From assembly GCA_035561515.1 (NCBI GenBank), contig DATMXP010000026.1:1-60000 (forward strand): 60,000 nucleotides of DNA, written 5' to 3'. The translations under genes and the position numbers were made by a program. This DNA comes from Terriglobales bacterium. Lineage in GTDB: Bacteria; Acidobacteriota; Terriglobia; Terriglobales; Acidobacteriaceae. This document shows, piece after piece, positions 53,217-60,000 of the stretch (positions are counted from its first letter, which is position 1; each line of letters opens with the position of its first letter). The notes beneath the pieces are model-generated. The model did not search any database, had not been told where the DNA came from, and saw only the letters and a program-made list of their open reading frames with translations.

Positions 53217-54740
53217 ATGTTCAAAAAAGTCCTGATCGCCAACCGCGGAGAGATTGCCGTCCGCGTCATTCGCGCCTGCCGCGAAATGGGCATCCGCTCC
53301 GTTGCGGTTTACTCCGACGTCGACCGCGCATCGCTTCACGTGCGCAAGGCCGACGAGGCGTACCACATCGGACCCGCCACCGCCTCCGAGTCCTACCTCA
53401 ACATCGGCAAGATTCTTGGCGTGGCGAAGGTTTCTGGTGCGGAAGCCATCCACCCCGGGTATGGATTCCTCTCCGAAAACGCGCTCTTCGCGCAGGCGTG
53501 TGCCGATGCAGGTGTGAAGTTCATCGGCCCGCCCCCTTCGGCGATGCAGATGATGGGTTCCAAAACGCGCGCGCGGCAGCGCATGGAAGCCGCCGGCGTG
53601 CCGTTCGTTCCCGGTTCGTTGCGCGGCCTCGAGTTCGAACAGACCCGTGAGGTGGCCGAGAAGATCGGCTACCCGGTCATGCTGAAGGCTGCGGCCGGAG
53701 GTGGCGGCAAGGGGATGCGCCTTGTTCGCGATCCCAAGGACCTGAAGTCGGCTTTCGAAGCCGCGCGCAGCGAAGCGCAACGATCGTTCGGAGACAGCGA
53801 AGTCTACATCGAGAAGTACATCGAGAACCCGCGCCATATCGAGGTGCAGGTCCTTGCCGACGAACACGGCAACTGCGTCTACATGGGCGAGCGCGAATGC
53901 TCCGTTCAGCGCCGCCATCAGAAGGTCCTGGAAGAATCTCCTTCCCCCATCGTGACGCCCGAAATGCGCGCCAAGATGGGGGCCATCGCCGTGCAGGCCG
54001 CCAAAGCTTGCGGCTACACCAATGCCGGAACGATCGAGTTCATCGCCGACCAGCAGCGAAACTTCTATTTCCTCGAGATGAACACCCGTCTCCAGGTGGA
54101 GCATCCGGTCACCGAACTTGTCACCGGACACGACCTGGTCCATCTCCAATTCCGCATCGCCTCCGGTGAAAGACTGCCGTTCACGCAGGACGACATTCGG
54201 CTTCGCGGACACGCCATCGAGTGCCGCATCTATGCGGAAGATCCCGACAACAACTACTTCCCCAGTCCGGGCAAGATCACGCTGCTGCTGGCCCCTTCCG
54301 GTCCGGGCATCCGCCGCGACAGCGGCATGTACGAAGGCTGGAACGTTCCTATCGACTATGATCCGCTGCTCGCCAAACTGATCGGCTACGGCGCTACGCG
54401 GGAAGAAGCAATCTCCCGCTTACAGCGCGCGCTATACGAGTACTTCGTCGGCGGCATCAAGACCAATATCTCGCTCTTCCGCCGCATTCTTGCGCATCCG
54501 GATTTCCGGGCCGGAAAACTCGACACGGGTTTTCTCGACCGCATGCTGGCCGACCCGCAGACGAACAATGTGGAAGACGAGCGCCACGACGACAAGGTGC
54601 GCGTGGCCGCCATCGCCGCCGGCTTGTTTGCCGTGCTGGAACCCACGGTTGCTTCCGGAAATGGAGCTGTGACCGGTGTTGCGAAAGAGCAGTCGAAGTG
54701 GAAACAGGCGGGCCGCGCCGAAGCCCTGAGGAGCCTTTGA
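53217..54740 (+). CDS. accC: Biotin carboxylase (acyl-CoA carboxylase subunit)
   Basis: The protein is 507 residues from ATG 53217 (MFKKVLIANRGEIAVR). There are three parts: the N-terminal biotin-carboxylase domain, ATP-grasp (KAAAGGGGKGMRLVRD and EMNTRLQVEHPVTELVTG), and the C-terminal domain (RGHAIECRIYAEDP). The last 60 residues extend beyond typical AccC and resemble the linker of longer acyl-CoA carboxylase alpha chains. It carboxylates the biotin of the carrier encoded next, which overlaps it by one base (TGATG). No carboxyltransferase gene is in the window, so malonyl-CoA, propionyl-CoA or another acyl-CoA target stays open. Confidence 0.92.
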   Translation: MFKKVLIANRGEIAVRVIRACREMGIRSVAVYSDVDRASLHVRKADEAYHIGPATASESYLNIGKILGVAKVSGAEAIHPGYGFLSENALFAQACADAGVKFIGPPPSAMQMMGSKTRARQRMEAAGVPFVPGSLRGLEFEQTREVAEKIGYPVMLKAAAGGGGKGMRLVRDPKDLKSAFEAARSEAQRSFGDSEVYIEKYIENPRHIEVQVLADEHGNCVYMGERECSVQRRHQKVLEESPSPIVTPEMRAKMGAIAVQAAKACGYTNAGTIEFIADQQRNFYFLEMNTRLQVEHPVTELVTGHDLVHLQFRIASGERLPFTQDDIRLRGHAIECRIYAEDPDNNYFPSPGKITLLLAPSGPGIRRDSGMYEGWNVPIDYDPLLAKLIGYGATREEAISRLQRALYEYFVGGIKTNISLFRRILAHPDFRAGKLDTGFLDRMLADPQTNNVEDERHDDKVRVAAIAAGLFAVLEPTVASGNGAVTGVAKEQSKWKQAGRAEALRSL

Positions 54741-55237
54741 TGACATACGAGATCACCATCGACGGCAAGAACTACAAGCTCGATCTCAGCCGCATCGACG
54801 AGCGCTGGGAATGTTCGCTTGACGGAGAACCGGTGCAGGTCGATGCCGTGCTGGCGCGCCCGAACGTCATGTCGGTCATCATCGCCGGCGAAGCGTACGA
54901 GGTGAAGCGCGAGCGCACGGCGACGGATACGCACCTGTGGGTGAAGAGCGCGCGCTTTGCGGTTGATGTTCGCGATCCGCGGTCGCTGCGCAGCCGTCGT
55001 AGTAAGGCCGGAGGCGTCGAAGGTCCGCAGAAGCTGCTCGCGCCCATGCCCGGAAAGATTGTCCGCATCGTCGCACCAGTGGGCAAAGAGGTGAATGCGG
55101 GCGAAGGTGTCTTGGTCATCGAAGCCATGAAGATGCAGAACGAGCTGAAGTCTCCGAAGCAGGGCGTCGTAAAGCAGGTGCTGGTCACAGAGGGAACTTC
55201 GGTCACCTCCGGCGACGTGCTCGCAATCGTGGAGTAG
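54740..55237 (+). CDS. Biotin carboxyl carrier protein
   Basis: The protein is 165 residues from ATG 54740, with AGGAG upstream and the start overlapping the biotin carboxylase stop. The C-terminal lipoyl/biotinyl domain contains APMPGKIVRIVAPVG and IEAMKMQNEL, where Lys131 is the biotin site. The N-terminal 90 residues (ITIDGKNYKLDLSR) match the interaction region found in alpha chains of propionyl- and methylcrotonyl-CoA carboxylases rather than the short alanine/proline linker of E. coli AccB. With the previous gene it looks like a split alpha chain. Confidence 0.9.
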   Translation: MTYEITIDGKNYKLDLSRIDERWECSLDGEPVQVDAVLARPNVMSVIIAGEAYEVKRERTATDTHLWVKSARFAVDVRDPRSLRSRRSKAGGVEGPQKLLAPMPGKIVRIVAPVGKEVNAGEGVLVIEAMKMQNELKSPKQGVVKQVLVTEGTSVTSGDVLAIVE

Positions 55238-55300
55238 CTCTCGTTTCGTCCCAACCTGGGCTTCAACTTGCGCCATCCAACTCTGCAAGGAGAATATCGG

Positions 55301-55795
55301 ATGGACGCACTTAAACTGCTTAAGCAGGACCACGAGAAGTTGAAGAGGCTTTTGGCGCTGCTCGACGAGACTGGGGAGAGCGCGCCCAAGAAGCGCCAGA
55401 ACCTGTTTGCCAAGGCAAAGCGCGAACTAACGATGCATGAGATTCTCGAGGAAGAACTCGTGTATCCGGCGTTCGAGAAGCAGGCGAAGTTGAAAGAAAT
55501 CGTGCTCGAAGGATACGAAGAGCACCACGTGGTGGACATGGTGTTTGGCGAGTTGTCGAAGATTTCGCCGGAAGACGAGAGCTGGGGCGCAAAACTCAGC
55601 GTGGCGAAAGAAAATATTGAACACCATATCGAAGAAGAAGAGGGCGAGATGTTCAAGCAAGCCCGCAAGATTTTCGACGAGAAAGAACTGGAGAAGCTTG
55701 GCTTCCAGTTGGCGGCGCGCAAGGAAGAGCTGGAAAAAGAGACCCCCAGCGACCTCGAGGAAACGCGCGACGACGTCCGCGAAGAAGCGGCATAA
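55301..55795 (+). CDS. Hemerythrin-like HHE-domain protein
   Basis: The protein is 164 residues from ATG 55301, with AAGGAG 8 bases upstream. Histidine and glutamate ligands for a di-iron site appear in LKQDHEKLK, MHEILEEELVYP, YEEHHVVDMV and NIEHHIEEEEGEMF. The C-terminal 40 residues form a charged helix. Such proteins bind oxygen, nitric oxide or iron. It is transcribed alone, ending at a bidirectional hairpin. Confidence 0.88.
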   Translation: MDALKLLKQDHEKLKRLLALLDETGESAPKKRQNLFAKAKRELTMHEILEEELVYPAFEKQAKLKEIVLEGYEEHHVVDMVFGELSKISPEDESWGAKLSVAKENIEHHIEEEEGEMFKQARKIFDEKELEKLGFQLAARKEELEKETPSDLEETRDDVREEAA

Positions 55796-55828
55796 CGGCA
55801 GTCATCAGTAGCCAGACGCCGTTCGGGC

Positions 55829-55854
55829 AAAGGCCAGTCGAGAGACTGGCCTTT
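55829..55854. terminator. Bidirectional terminator
   Basis: An 11-bp perfect stem (AAAGGCCAGTC/GACTGGCCTTT) with a GAGA loop between two convergent genes. Both outer edges end in T on the transcribed strand. Confidence 0.75.
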
Positions 55855-55886
55855 ATAAATGTCTGGTTTGTGAACCGCCGTCCATT

Positions 55887-56408
55887 TCACTTTTGATCCA
55901 GTTCAGGTTCAGTCCTGCCGTCCAGCAGGTGGGCCGGAGTCCATTCACCGTTCTTCAATTCCTGGAGGGTGTCGACGAAGGTCTGCATCAGGCTGGGGCC
56001 CTCGTGCGCATTTTCTTTTTCATCGTGGGTTTCGGTCGACTTGAGTTTCAACCTGAGCTTCATTTCCAGTTCCGCGCGGGCTTCGGCTTCGAGCTTTTCT
56101 TCATCGAGTGGGGAACGGGCATCGCGGCGCTGGATCACGGATGCGGCGACCTGATAACCGTAGAGAGCCAGCGAGCAGAGGCGGGGATCAAGATTGCCGG
56201 AGAGCCCGGCCTCGATAGTCTGGTGAATGCCGAGGAGGATGGAGCGCGAATCTTCGAAGACGGGCACGCGGTAATCGGTATGCCCGGTGGGCAGTTCGGT
56301 CCGACGATGGTATCGCATATGGTAGTAGCAATAGTGCTGGTCGCGGGTGGCGACGGCGCCGCAGCGCTTGCCGTCGGTCTTGATGTGCTCACAAATGGGA
56401 GCCTGCAT
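55887..56408 (-). CDS. Small Cys/His-rich protein, acidobacterial type, function unknown
   Basis: The protein has 173 residues. The N-terminus carries Cys6, Cys16, Cys27 and His30 (CEHIKTDGKRC, then HYCYYH), a plausible zinc-knuckle. The middle has a conserved-looking helix (SRSILLGIHQTIEAGLSG, SLALYGYQVAASVI) and the rest is charged and probably disordered. I recall many acidobacterial proteins with this N-terminus but know of no assigned function. GGAGAAG precedes the ATG. A terminator-like hairpin lies just upstream in the leader. Confidence 0.8.
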   Translation of the reverse strand: MQAPICEHIKTDGKRCGAVATRDQHYCYYHMRYHRRTELPTGHTDYRVPVFEDSRSILLGIHQTIEAGLSGNLDPRLCSLALYGYQVAASVIQRRDARSPLDEEKLEAEARAELEMKLRLKLKSTETHDEKENAHEGPSLMQTFVDTLQELKNGEWTPAHLLDGRTEPELDQK

Positions 56409-56428
56409 ATCTTCTTCTCCAAATAAGA

Positions 56429-56451
56429 AAGCCTGGCGCTCGGCCAGGCTT
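56429..56451 (-). promoter_or_regulatory. Terminator-like hairpin in the leader of the Cys/His-rich gene
   Basis: Read on the minus strand, a 9-bp stem AAGCCTGGC/GCCAGGCTT is followed by TTTCTTATTT and then the ribosome-binding site, 20 bp before the ATG. It could be an attenuator or simply the end of an upstream transcript. Confidence 0.55.
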
Positions 56452-56504
56452 GGTTTGGGGCTAACGTCGTTGATAGAGGGGTACCCCCACCCCCTCCCGG
56501 ATTA

Positions 56505-56603
56505 GAAAACAAACCACTTACACGACAGACAATGAAAACAAAGGACTTATAAGTCGCTGATTTTACAGCTACTTACAACATCAATTTGATAACAAAGGAC
56601 TTA
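56505..56603. repeat. Three copies of a 16-base direct repeat
   Basis: GAAAACAAACCACTTA (56505-56520), GAAAACAAAGGACTTA (56534-56549) and GATAACAAAGGACTTA (56588-56603). Spacing is 29 and 54 bp. Confidence 0.8.
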
Positions 56604-56687
56604 GCTGCGAGGCACAAGATTGTGTTCTCCGACAACGAAAGTCCTGAGACGGAACTGGCATCTTCACCGCAGTGCAAAAGCAACTGC

Positions 56688-56707
56688 GGCGGACAGGAGT
56701 GTCCGCC
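56688..56707. repeat. Inverted repeat
   Basis: GGCGGACA-GGAG-TGTCCGCC, with perfect 8-base arms. It may be part of an interspersed acidobacterial repeat. Confidence 0.7.
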
Positions 56708-56858
56708 CCACACAGGCCTTCATTACCTACATTTTCAGAATAGCAATTTGGGTGGGGGCATCATGCCAAGTTTTTCAGATTTATATTTGCTGTTAAATCA
56801 GCAACTTACGTGAAAAAGAGGGTGTGGACCCCCTTGACATCCGATTTTCCAAAACGGG

Positions 56859-56885
56859 CCGCGGATGACACGGATTGTGCGGATG
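56859..56885 (+). repeat. Dispersed 27-base repeat, copy 1
   Basis: It matches 58965-58991 at 24 of 27 bases and contains spaced CGGA units. Confidence 0.75.
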
Positions 56886-56892
56886 GGCGCGG

Positions 56893-56955
56893 AAGTACAG
56901 AGGTTCTTCGGGTGCGCCTCAGAATGACAAAAAACCAAGTACAGAGGTTCTTCGG
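56893..56955 (+). repeat. 19-base perfect direct repeat
   Basis: AAGTACAGAGGTTCTTCGG occurs at 56893-56911 and again at 56937-56955, a 44-base period. Confidence 0.9.
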
Positions 56956-57086
56956 TAAGCCCCTGGCTAAACCCCCGGTTCGTCCTGCGCCAGTTTCGAT
57001 TTGGGAATTCAGGGCTGGGTGAACTCATTTTCCGTTGAGCCGGGTTACCTCCAGAGGCAGATAATCGGCGCGGGGAGGTGGGACCG

Positions 57087-57503
57087 ATGCTGAAGTCATT
57101 TGTGTCTGCGACAGCCGTTTGCGCTATCGCGATTGCGTGCGGCGCGTTGATCTTGTTTGCCTTCGCGCACAACTCCACGCTGAACAATCCGTATCAAGTG
57201 GCCCTCCTCTGGTGCATGGCGCCAGTAACGTGGGGCATCTGGGCGATGTTGACGCCGAAGGCGTGGATGCCGGAAAAGTTGCCGTACTGGGGGGCGATCC
57301 TGGGTCTGATTGCCGGAACCGGCGCAACGCTGGTGCTGAACATTCCGGGAAGAATCATGGGCGCGTATGTCCGCTACCGCTGGCGCGGCCTGATGGTGCT
57401 GCTGGCAATCGCGCTGTACTACGCGCTGTGGATGGGAGTGCGCGGTTTGTACAAAACTCTCTTCCGTCCGACGGTGGACCAGAAGTTCAAGGCAGCGGCG
57501 TAG
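57087..57503 (+). CDS. Small hypothetical membrane protein
   Basis: The protein is 138 residues from ATG 57087, with GGGGAGG about 9 bases upstream; the GTG at 57078 overlaps that site. Four hydrophobic segments are visible: AVCAIAIACGALILFAFAH, VALLWCMAPVTWGIWAML, WGAILGLIAGTGATLVLNIPG and LMVLLAIALYYALWMGV. No family is recognised. It looks like a genuine inner-membrane protein. Confidence 0.7.
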   Translation: MLKSFVSATAVCAIAIACGALILFAFAHNSTLNNPYQVALLWCMAPVTWGIWAMLTPKAWMPEKLPYWGAILGLIAGTGATLVLNIPGRIMGAYVRYRWRGLMVLLAIALYYALWMGVRGLYKTLFRPTVDQKFKAAA

Positions 57504-57607
57504 TCCTTCGCTAAGCTCAGGTCAGGCTCCCAAAAGGGGGAGTTCATAACGTTTAAGTGAACGAGATCCCACCCCCTCCTGCTAACGGGAAGGGGTGGGC
57601 GGCCGGT

Positions 57608-57952
57608 TTACTTACCGGATTGGGTCTGGGTCTGCTGCTGAGTCTTGGTTTGAGTTTCCTGTTGTGTCTGCTGCTGCGTGCGGGTCTGCTGCTGAGTCTT
57701 AAGGCAGTCGCCGGTGCAGTTTGGACCGGTACCGTCGCGTTTGCGATCGCGCTGCCGTTGTTGGGTGGTAGTGCCGGATTGCTGCCGGGATTGTTGTCCG
57801 GTGCCGGGAGTGTGAATGCGCGCGCGGGTCTGCGTGCCCATGCCGGCGCCACCGCCACCACCACGGTTGCCGCCGCCGCGGCCTTGCGCGAAACCAACTG
57901 TCGGTAATGCCAAGCTGGCGATGATTGCCAGAGATACCAGTGCCCGTTTCAT
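57608..57952 (-). CDS. Secreted low-complexity Gly- and Gln/Thr-rich protein
   Basis: The protein is 114 residues from ATG 57952, with AAGGAG upstream. The signal peptide has the core VSLAIIASLALPTVGFA. The mature part begins with a glycine/arginine tract and continues with arginine/glutamine/threonine repeats (TQQQTRTQQQTQQETQT) and one pair of cysteines (NCTGDC). It is probably a disordered envelope or extracellular protein. No function can be given. Confidence 0.65.
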   Translation of the reverse strand: MKRALVSLAIIASLALPTVGFAQGRGGGNRGGGGGAGMGTQTRARIHTPGTGQQSRQQSGTTTQQRQRDRKRDGTGPNCTGDCLKTQQQTRTQQQTQQETQTKTQQQTQTQSGK

Positions 57953-58204
57953 TGTGATCGTCTCCTTGGGGTTTGTGAGTGCGGTTGTAGATGCCGGCCC
58001 GCCCAAGCTTCCCTTTGCAGGCACCCCTTGTTTGCCCTCCGCTTGAAAAAACGCAAGTTGGCGGGAATTGTTACGGCGTTTCATGGCACGTCACAATGAT
58101 GTGTGATTGGCGGCGAGGCTTGTAGACAGGAGTGTTAGTTGGCCCCACTCACGTCCAAAACAAAAGGATGAGAGTGGGGCAAATCTTTTTCCGCGAAACT
58201 ATCG

Positions 58205-58780
58205 CTACCTGCGGCGGCGCAGTTTAACGGCGATGCCGGAAAGGCCAACGCCAAGCAGCAACAAGGATGCAGGTTCCGGTACCGTAGTGACCGCCTGGAA
58301 GGTGGAGTTGGTGTAGGTGCGGAGGGTCATGAGACCCATCGAGGTTGGGGCGTCAACCCAATCCGTAATCGAAAGATTGGACGGGTTGCCGATGGGACCG
58401 ATGGCGGTCGAGAGGTCGTAGGCGCCAAAGGCAGGATCGACGACCTGGATGATGTCGCAGCAGTGAATAAGGCCCTGCACGCCGTAGCCGACCTTATTGG
58501 CCGCGTTGTTGGCGAAGACGTAATCGGTGCCAGTCACGGTCATGCTGCCGACGCCAGAGATCACGATGGTGGCGGAGGTGGGGGCGACAACATAGGAACC
58601 GGTGATGGCGGAGGTATCGGCAACGGCAGTGAGCGTGAGCGAGGCATCGCTGAAGGTAGTAGTTCCGACGATGCCGGACACGGTGCCGGTAAAGATGTAC
58701 TGGATTGAGCTGGCACTGCCTACAGCAGTGGCGAGCGTGACGAGCAACGTCAGTAAGAACAGGAAACGGCAAACACGCAT
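58205..58780 (-). CDS. PEP-CTERM sorting-signal protein
   Basis: The protein has 191 residues. A signal peptide (FLFLLTLLVTLATAVGSASS) is followed by a beta-rich body with many Thr, Ser and Val. The C-terminus has the complete PEP-CTERM signal: VPEPASLLLLGVGLSGIAVKL and then RRRR. Such proteins are processed by an exosortase and displayed outside the cell, often with exopolysaccharide. No exosortase gene is in the window. GAGGAAA precedes the ATG. Confidence 0.92.
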   Translation of the reverse strand: MRVCRFLFLLTLLVTLATAVGSASSIQYIFTGTVSGIVGTTTFSDASLTLTAVADTSAITGSYVVAPTSATIVISGVGSMTVTGTDYVFANNAANKVGYGVQGLIHCCDIIQVVDPAFGAYDLSTAIGPIGNPSNLSITDWVDAPTSMGLMTLRTYTNSTFQAVTTVPEPASLLLLGVGLSGIAVKLRRRR

Positions 58781-58964
58781 TAGTGTTTCCTCGCGGCAAG
58801 TTGAAATTCCTACACCCCGTAGGAGTTATGGACATGCTGAGCACTTCAAATGCCATGCAGGTTTTGAATAACGCCAGTGTTTACTGCGGGTTAGAGCGGT
58901 GGCGCGATGGAGCGGGGCCGGGGATGTGCAGAAGGTTGCACATCCACGGATGACTTAGAGGCAG

Positions 58965-58991
58965 CCGCGGAGGACACGGATGGAGCGGATG
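58965..58991 (+). repeat. Dispersed 27-base repeat, copy 2
   Basis: It is 24/27 identical to 56859-56885 and continues into a further CGGA unit (CGGA at 58968, 58977, 58986 and 58996). Confidence 0.75.
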
Positions 58992-59012
58992 AACGCGGAG
59001 ACTCATTCCCGT

Positions 59013-59474
59013 TCAGTCTTGAATTTCGTCCGCTTTGTTTCCAATTACGTATCGGACGAAGCCACTGTGGGGCGTGTAAGTGTCGTAAAGCGCACGTGCC
59101 CGGTGATTGTTCTCCTTGGTTTGCCAATAGAGTCGGGACCAGCCCTGGGCTTTCATCTCGGAGATCAGGCGGTCGATCATCATGCGGCCGATTCCACGTC
59201 CGCGCAGTGCCGGATCGACGAAGAGATCCTGGAGGTAACAGACCGGTTTCAGTTGGGACGTGCTGTCGTGCAGGAGGTAATGCGCAATGGCAACGACCTG
59301 GTCACGTTCTTCGGCGACGATGGCGAACACCGGCGAGGCGGCGTCGTGAATGCGTCTCCAGAGATGCGAGGTGATTTCCGCAACCGGCTCGCGTTCGTAG
59401 AAGCGTGTGTAGCCGTCCCAAAGTTCGCGCCAGCGGCGCTCGTCCGCCGGTTGAAGTTTCCTGATCGTGATCAT
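59013..59474 (-). CDS. GNAT-family N-acetyltransferase
   Basis: The protein has 153 residues. The acetyl-CoA-binding motif DPALRGRGIGRMMIDRL is followed by the C-terminal YWQTKENNHRARALYDTY with the catalytic-site tyrosine, typical of small GNAT enzymes. The substrate is unknown. It is isolated, with non-coding DNA on both sides. Confidence 0.9.
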   Translation of the reverse strand: MITIRKLQPADERRWRELWDGYTRFYEREPVAEITSHLWRRIHDAASPVFAIVAEERDQVVAIAHYLLHDSTSQLKPVCYLQDLFVDPALRGRGIGRMMIDRLISEMKAQGWSRLYWQTKENNHRARALYDTYTPHSGFVRYVIGNKADEIQD

Positions 59475-59628
59475 CGAGAAACTTGGATGTGCCGGCTGTG
59501 ATTGCGTCGCAATAGATTAGGCACGGCAGGACGGACTTTCTGTGATTCTAACGTTAGCGTTTGTGCGGCGCGTACCTTCTCACCCCACCCCAGCAAAAGA
59601 AGCAAGAATGGGGCATTCACTCAATTGT

Positions 59629-60000
59629 TTAGAGGAGCGCGGCGCGGTATGTCATTTCGATCTCAATCGGGGATTGGCCGGACAGCGCACGGGCACGGCT
59701 GATGGCAGGTTCGCCGACGACTGAGACCTTTTGCAAAAGTTCGTCGACGTCGGCGAAGCGCTGGGTGGTGGCGAAATCGCTACGGCGGCGAACGTGGTGT
59801 GAATCGACCACGGCCCAACTGTTGCGAACTTTGTTGGTTTCGGCGGTGTAGAAGACCCATGGCGATCCGGGCGCGTGGTCGATGACAACGACGTCGGGCG
59901 CGAGTTGGCGGGCGGTCGCGAGCGCGGACTCCGCGTCGTCGATCTCGTGGAGACAAAACTCGAAGAGCACGACATCGGCGGGTGGGAGCTGCGGTCCGAA
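59629..60000 (-). CDS. Class I SAM-dependent methyltransferase, truncated at the right edge
   Basis: The frame is open through the right edge, so the N-terminal SAM-binding half is missing. Visible is the later half of a methyltransferase: PPADVVLFEFCLHEIDD (motif II/post-II), LAPDVVVIDHAPGSPWVFY, then the C-terminal strands (ISRARALSGQSPIEIEMTYR). The substrate is unknown. Confidence 0.75.
   Translation of the reverse strand, partial: FGPQLPPADVVLFEFCLHEIDDAESALATARQLAPDVVVIDHAPGSPWVFYTAETNKVRNSWAVVDSHHVRRRSDFATTQRFADVDELLQKVSVVGEPAISRARALSGQSPIEIEMTYRAALL

Larger units (their letters stand above)
56409..57086. other. Repeat-rich intergenic region, no convincing gene
   Basis: About 680 bp. 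It holds the leader hairpin, a GGGGTACCCCC tract (56478-56487), three copies of a 16-base repeat, a GGCGGACA/TGTCCGCC inverted repeat (56688-56707), a 27-base dispersed repeat and a 19-base direct repeat. Short frames here have unusual composition and I do not call them. Confidence 0.6.

Noticed and set aside
56586..56813. 75-codon frame in the repeat-rich region
   Set aside because: It runs through an inverted repeat and direct repeats, and has no ribosome-binding site or similarity.

Overview
The window looks like chromosomal DNA from a soil-type acidobacterium of the Terriglobia (Koribacter-like) group. This is inferred from the mixture of families, not from a marker gene: poly-glycine lipoproteins with putative-Ig repeats, several six-bladed NHL propellers, multihaem cytochromes with system II (ResB/CcsA) maturation, a PEP-CTERM protein, DinB paralogues and a small Cys/His protein typical of that phylum. 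GC is high, genes are dense and the order is mostly chromosomal housekeeping. I see no phage, transposase, CRISPR array or rRNA. One tRNA gene (Pro, GGG) is present.

Layout. 1-9.6 kb: a left-truncated lipoprotein, an AI-2E-type permease, a PAS/degenerate-GGDEF gene overlapping motA-motB, a lipid-kinase-like gene with a metallophosphoesterase, an RNA-binding protein, a methyltransferase and an MHS transporter. 9.7-18.9 kb: a secreted amidohydrolase, tRNA-Pro, a SufT-like factor, the threonine-to-glycine pair tdh/kbl with a DinB gene between them, a DinB/N-acetyltransferase overlapping pair, and alr. 19-22 kb: a secreted NHL propeller convergent with dnaB, then about 0.8 kb of apparently non-coding DNA with palindromes and a TCGGA repeat. 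22.7-27.5 kb: a HAD-UbiA fusion, a DprE1-like oxidase and a DprE2-like reductase in one operon, divergent from a GT87-type membrane glycosyltransferase. This is a recognisable polyprenyl-phosphate-arabinose route.

27.5-44.5 kb is the most distinctive region. On the minus strand resB, ccsA, a histidine kinase and an NtrC-type regulator run in series. Divergent from them is a plus-strand series: a 16-haem cytochrome, an NHL propeller, a tetrahaem cytochrome with exactly eight histidines, a parvulin-type isomerase, an outer-membrane beta-barrel, a second NHL propeller, an 11-12-haem cytochrome and a TPR protein. The divergent control region carries two CRP/FNR-family-like palindromes exactly 22 bp apart plus two further inverted repeats. 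I read the locus as a candidate electron conduit across the outer membrane (possibly with a filament-forming tetrahaem cytochrome), together with its haem-attachment machinery and its regulators.

44.5-56.4 kb: tgt-yajC-secD-secF, a TonB/ExbB/ExbD/ExbD energy-transduction set followed by a TPR lipoprotein, biotin carboxylase with its biotin carrier, and a hemerythrin-like protein. 56.4-60 kb: a Cys/His-rich small protein with a terminator-like leader, repeat-rich intergenic DNA, small membrane and secreted proteins, a PEP-CTERM protein, a GNAT acetyltransferase and a right-truncated methyltransferase.

Start codons were chosen by ribosome-binding site and signal-peptide position and often differ from the longest open frame. 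All functional assignments rest on reading motifs by eye; no database search was run.
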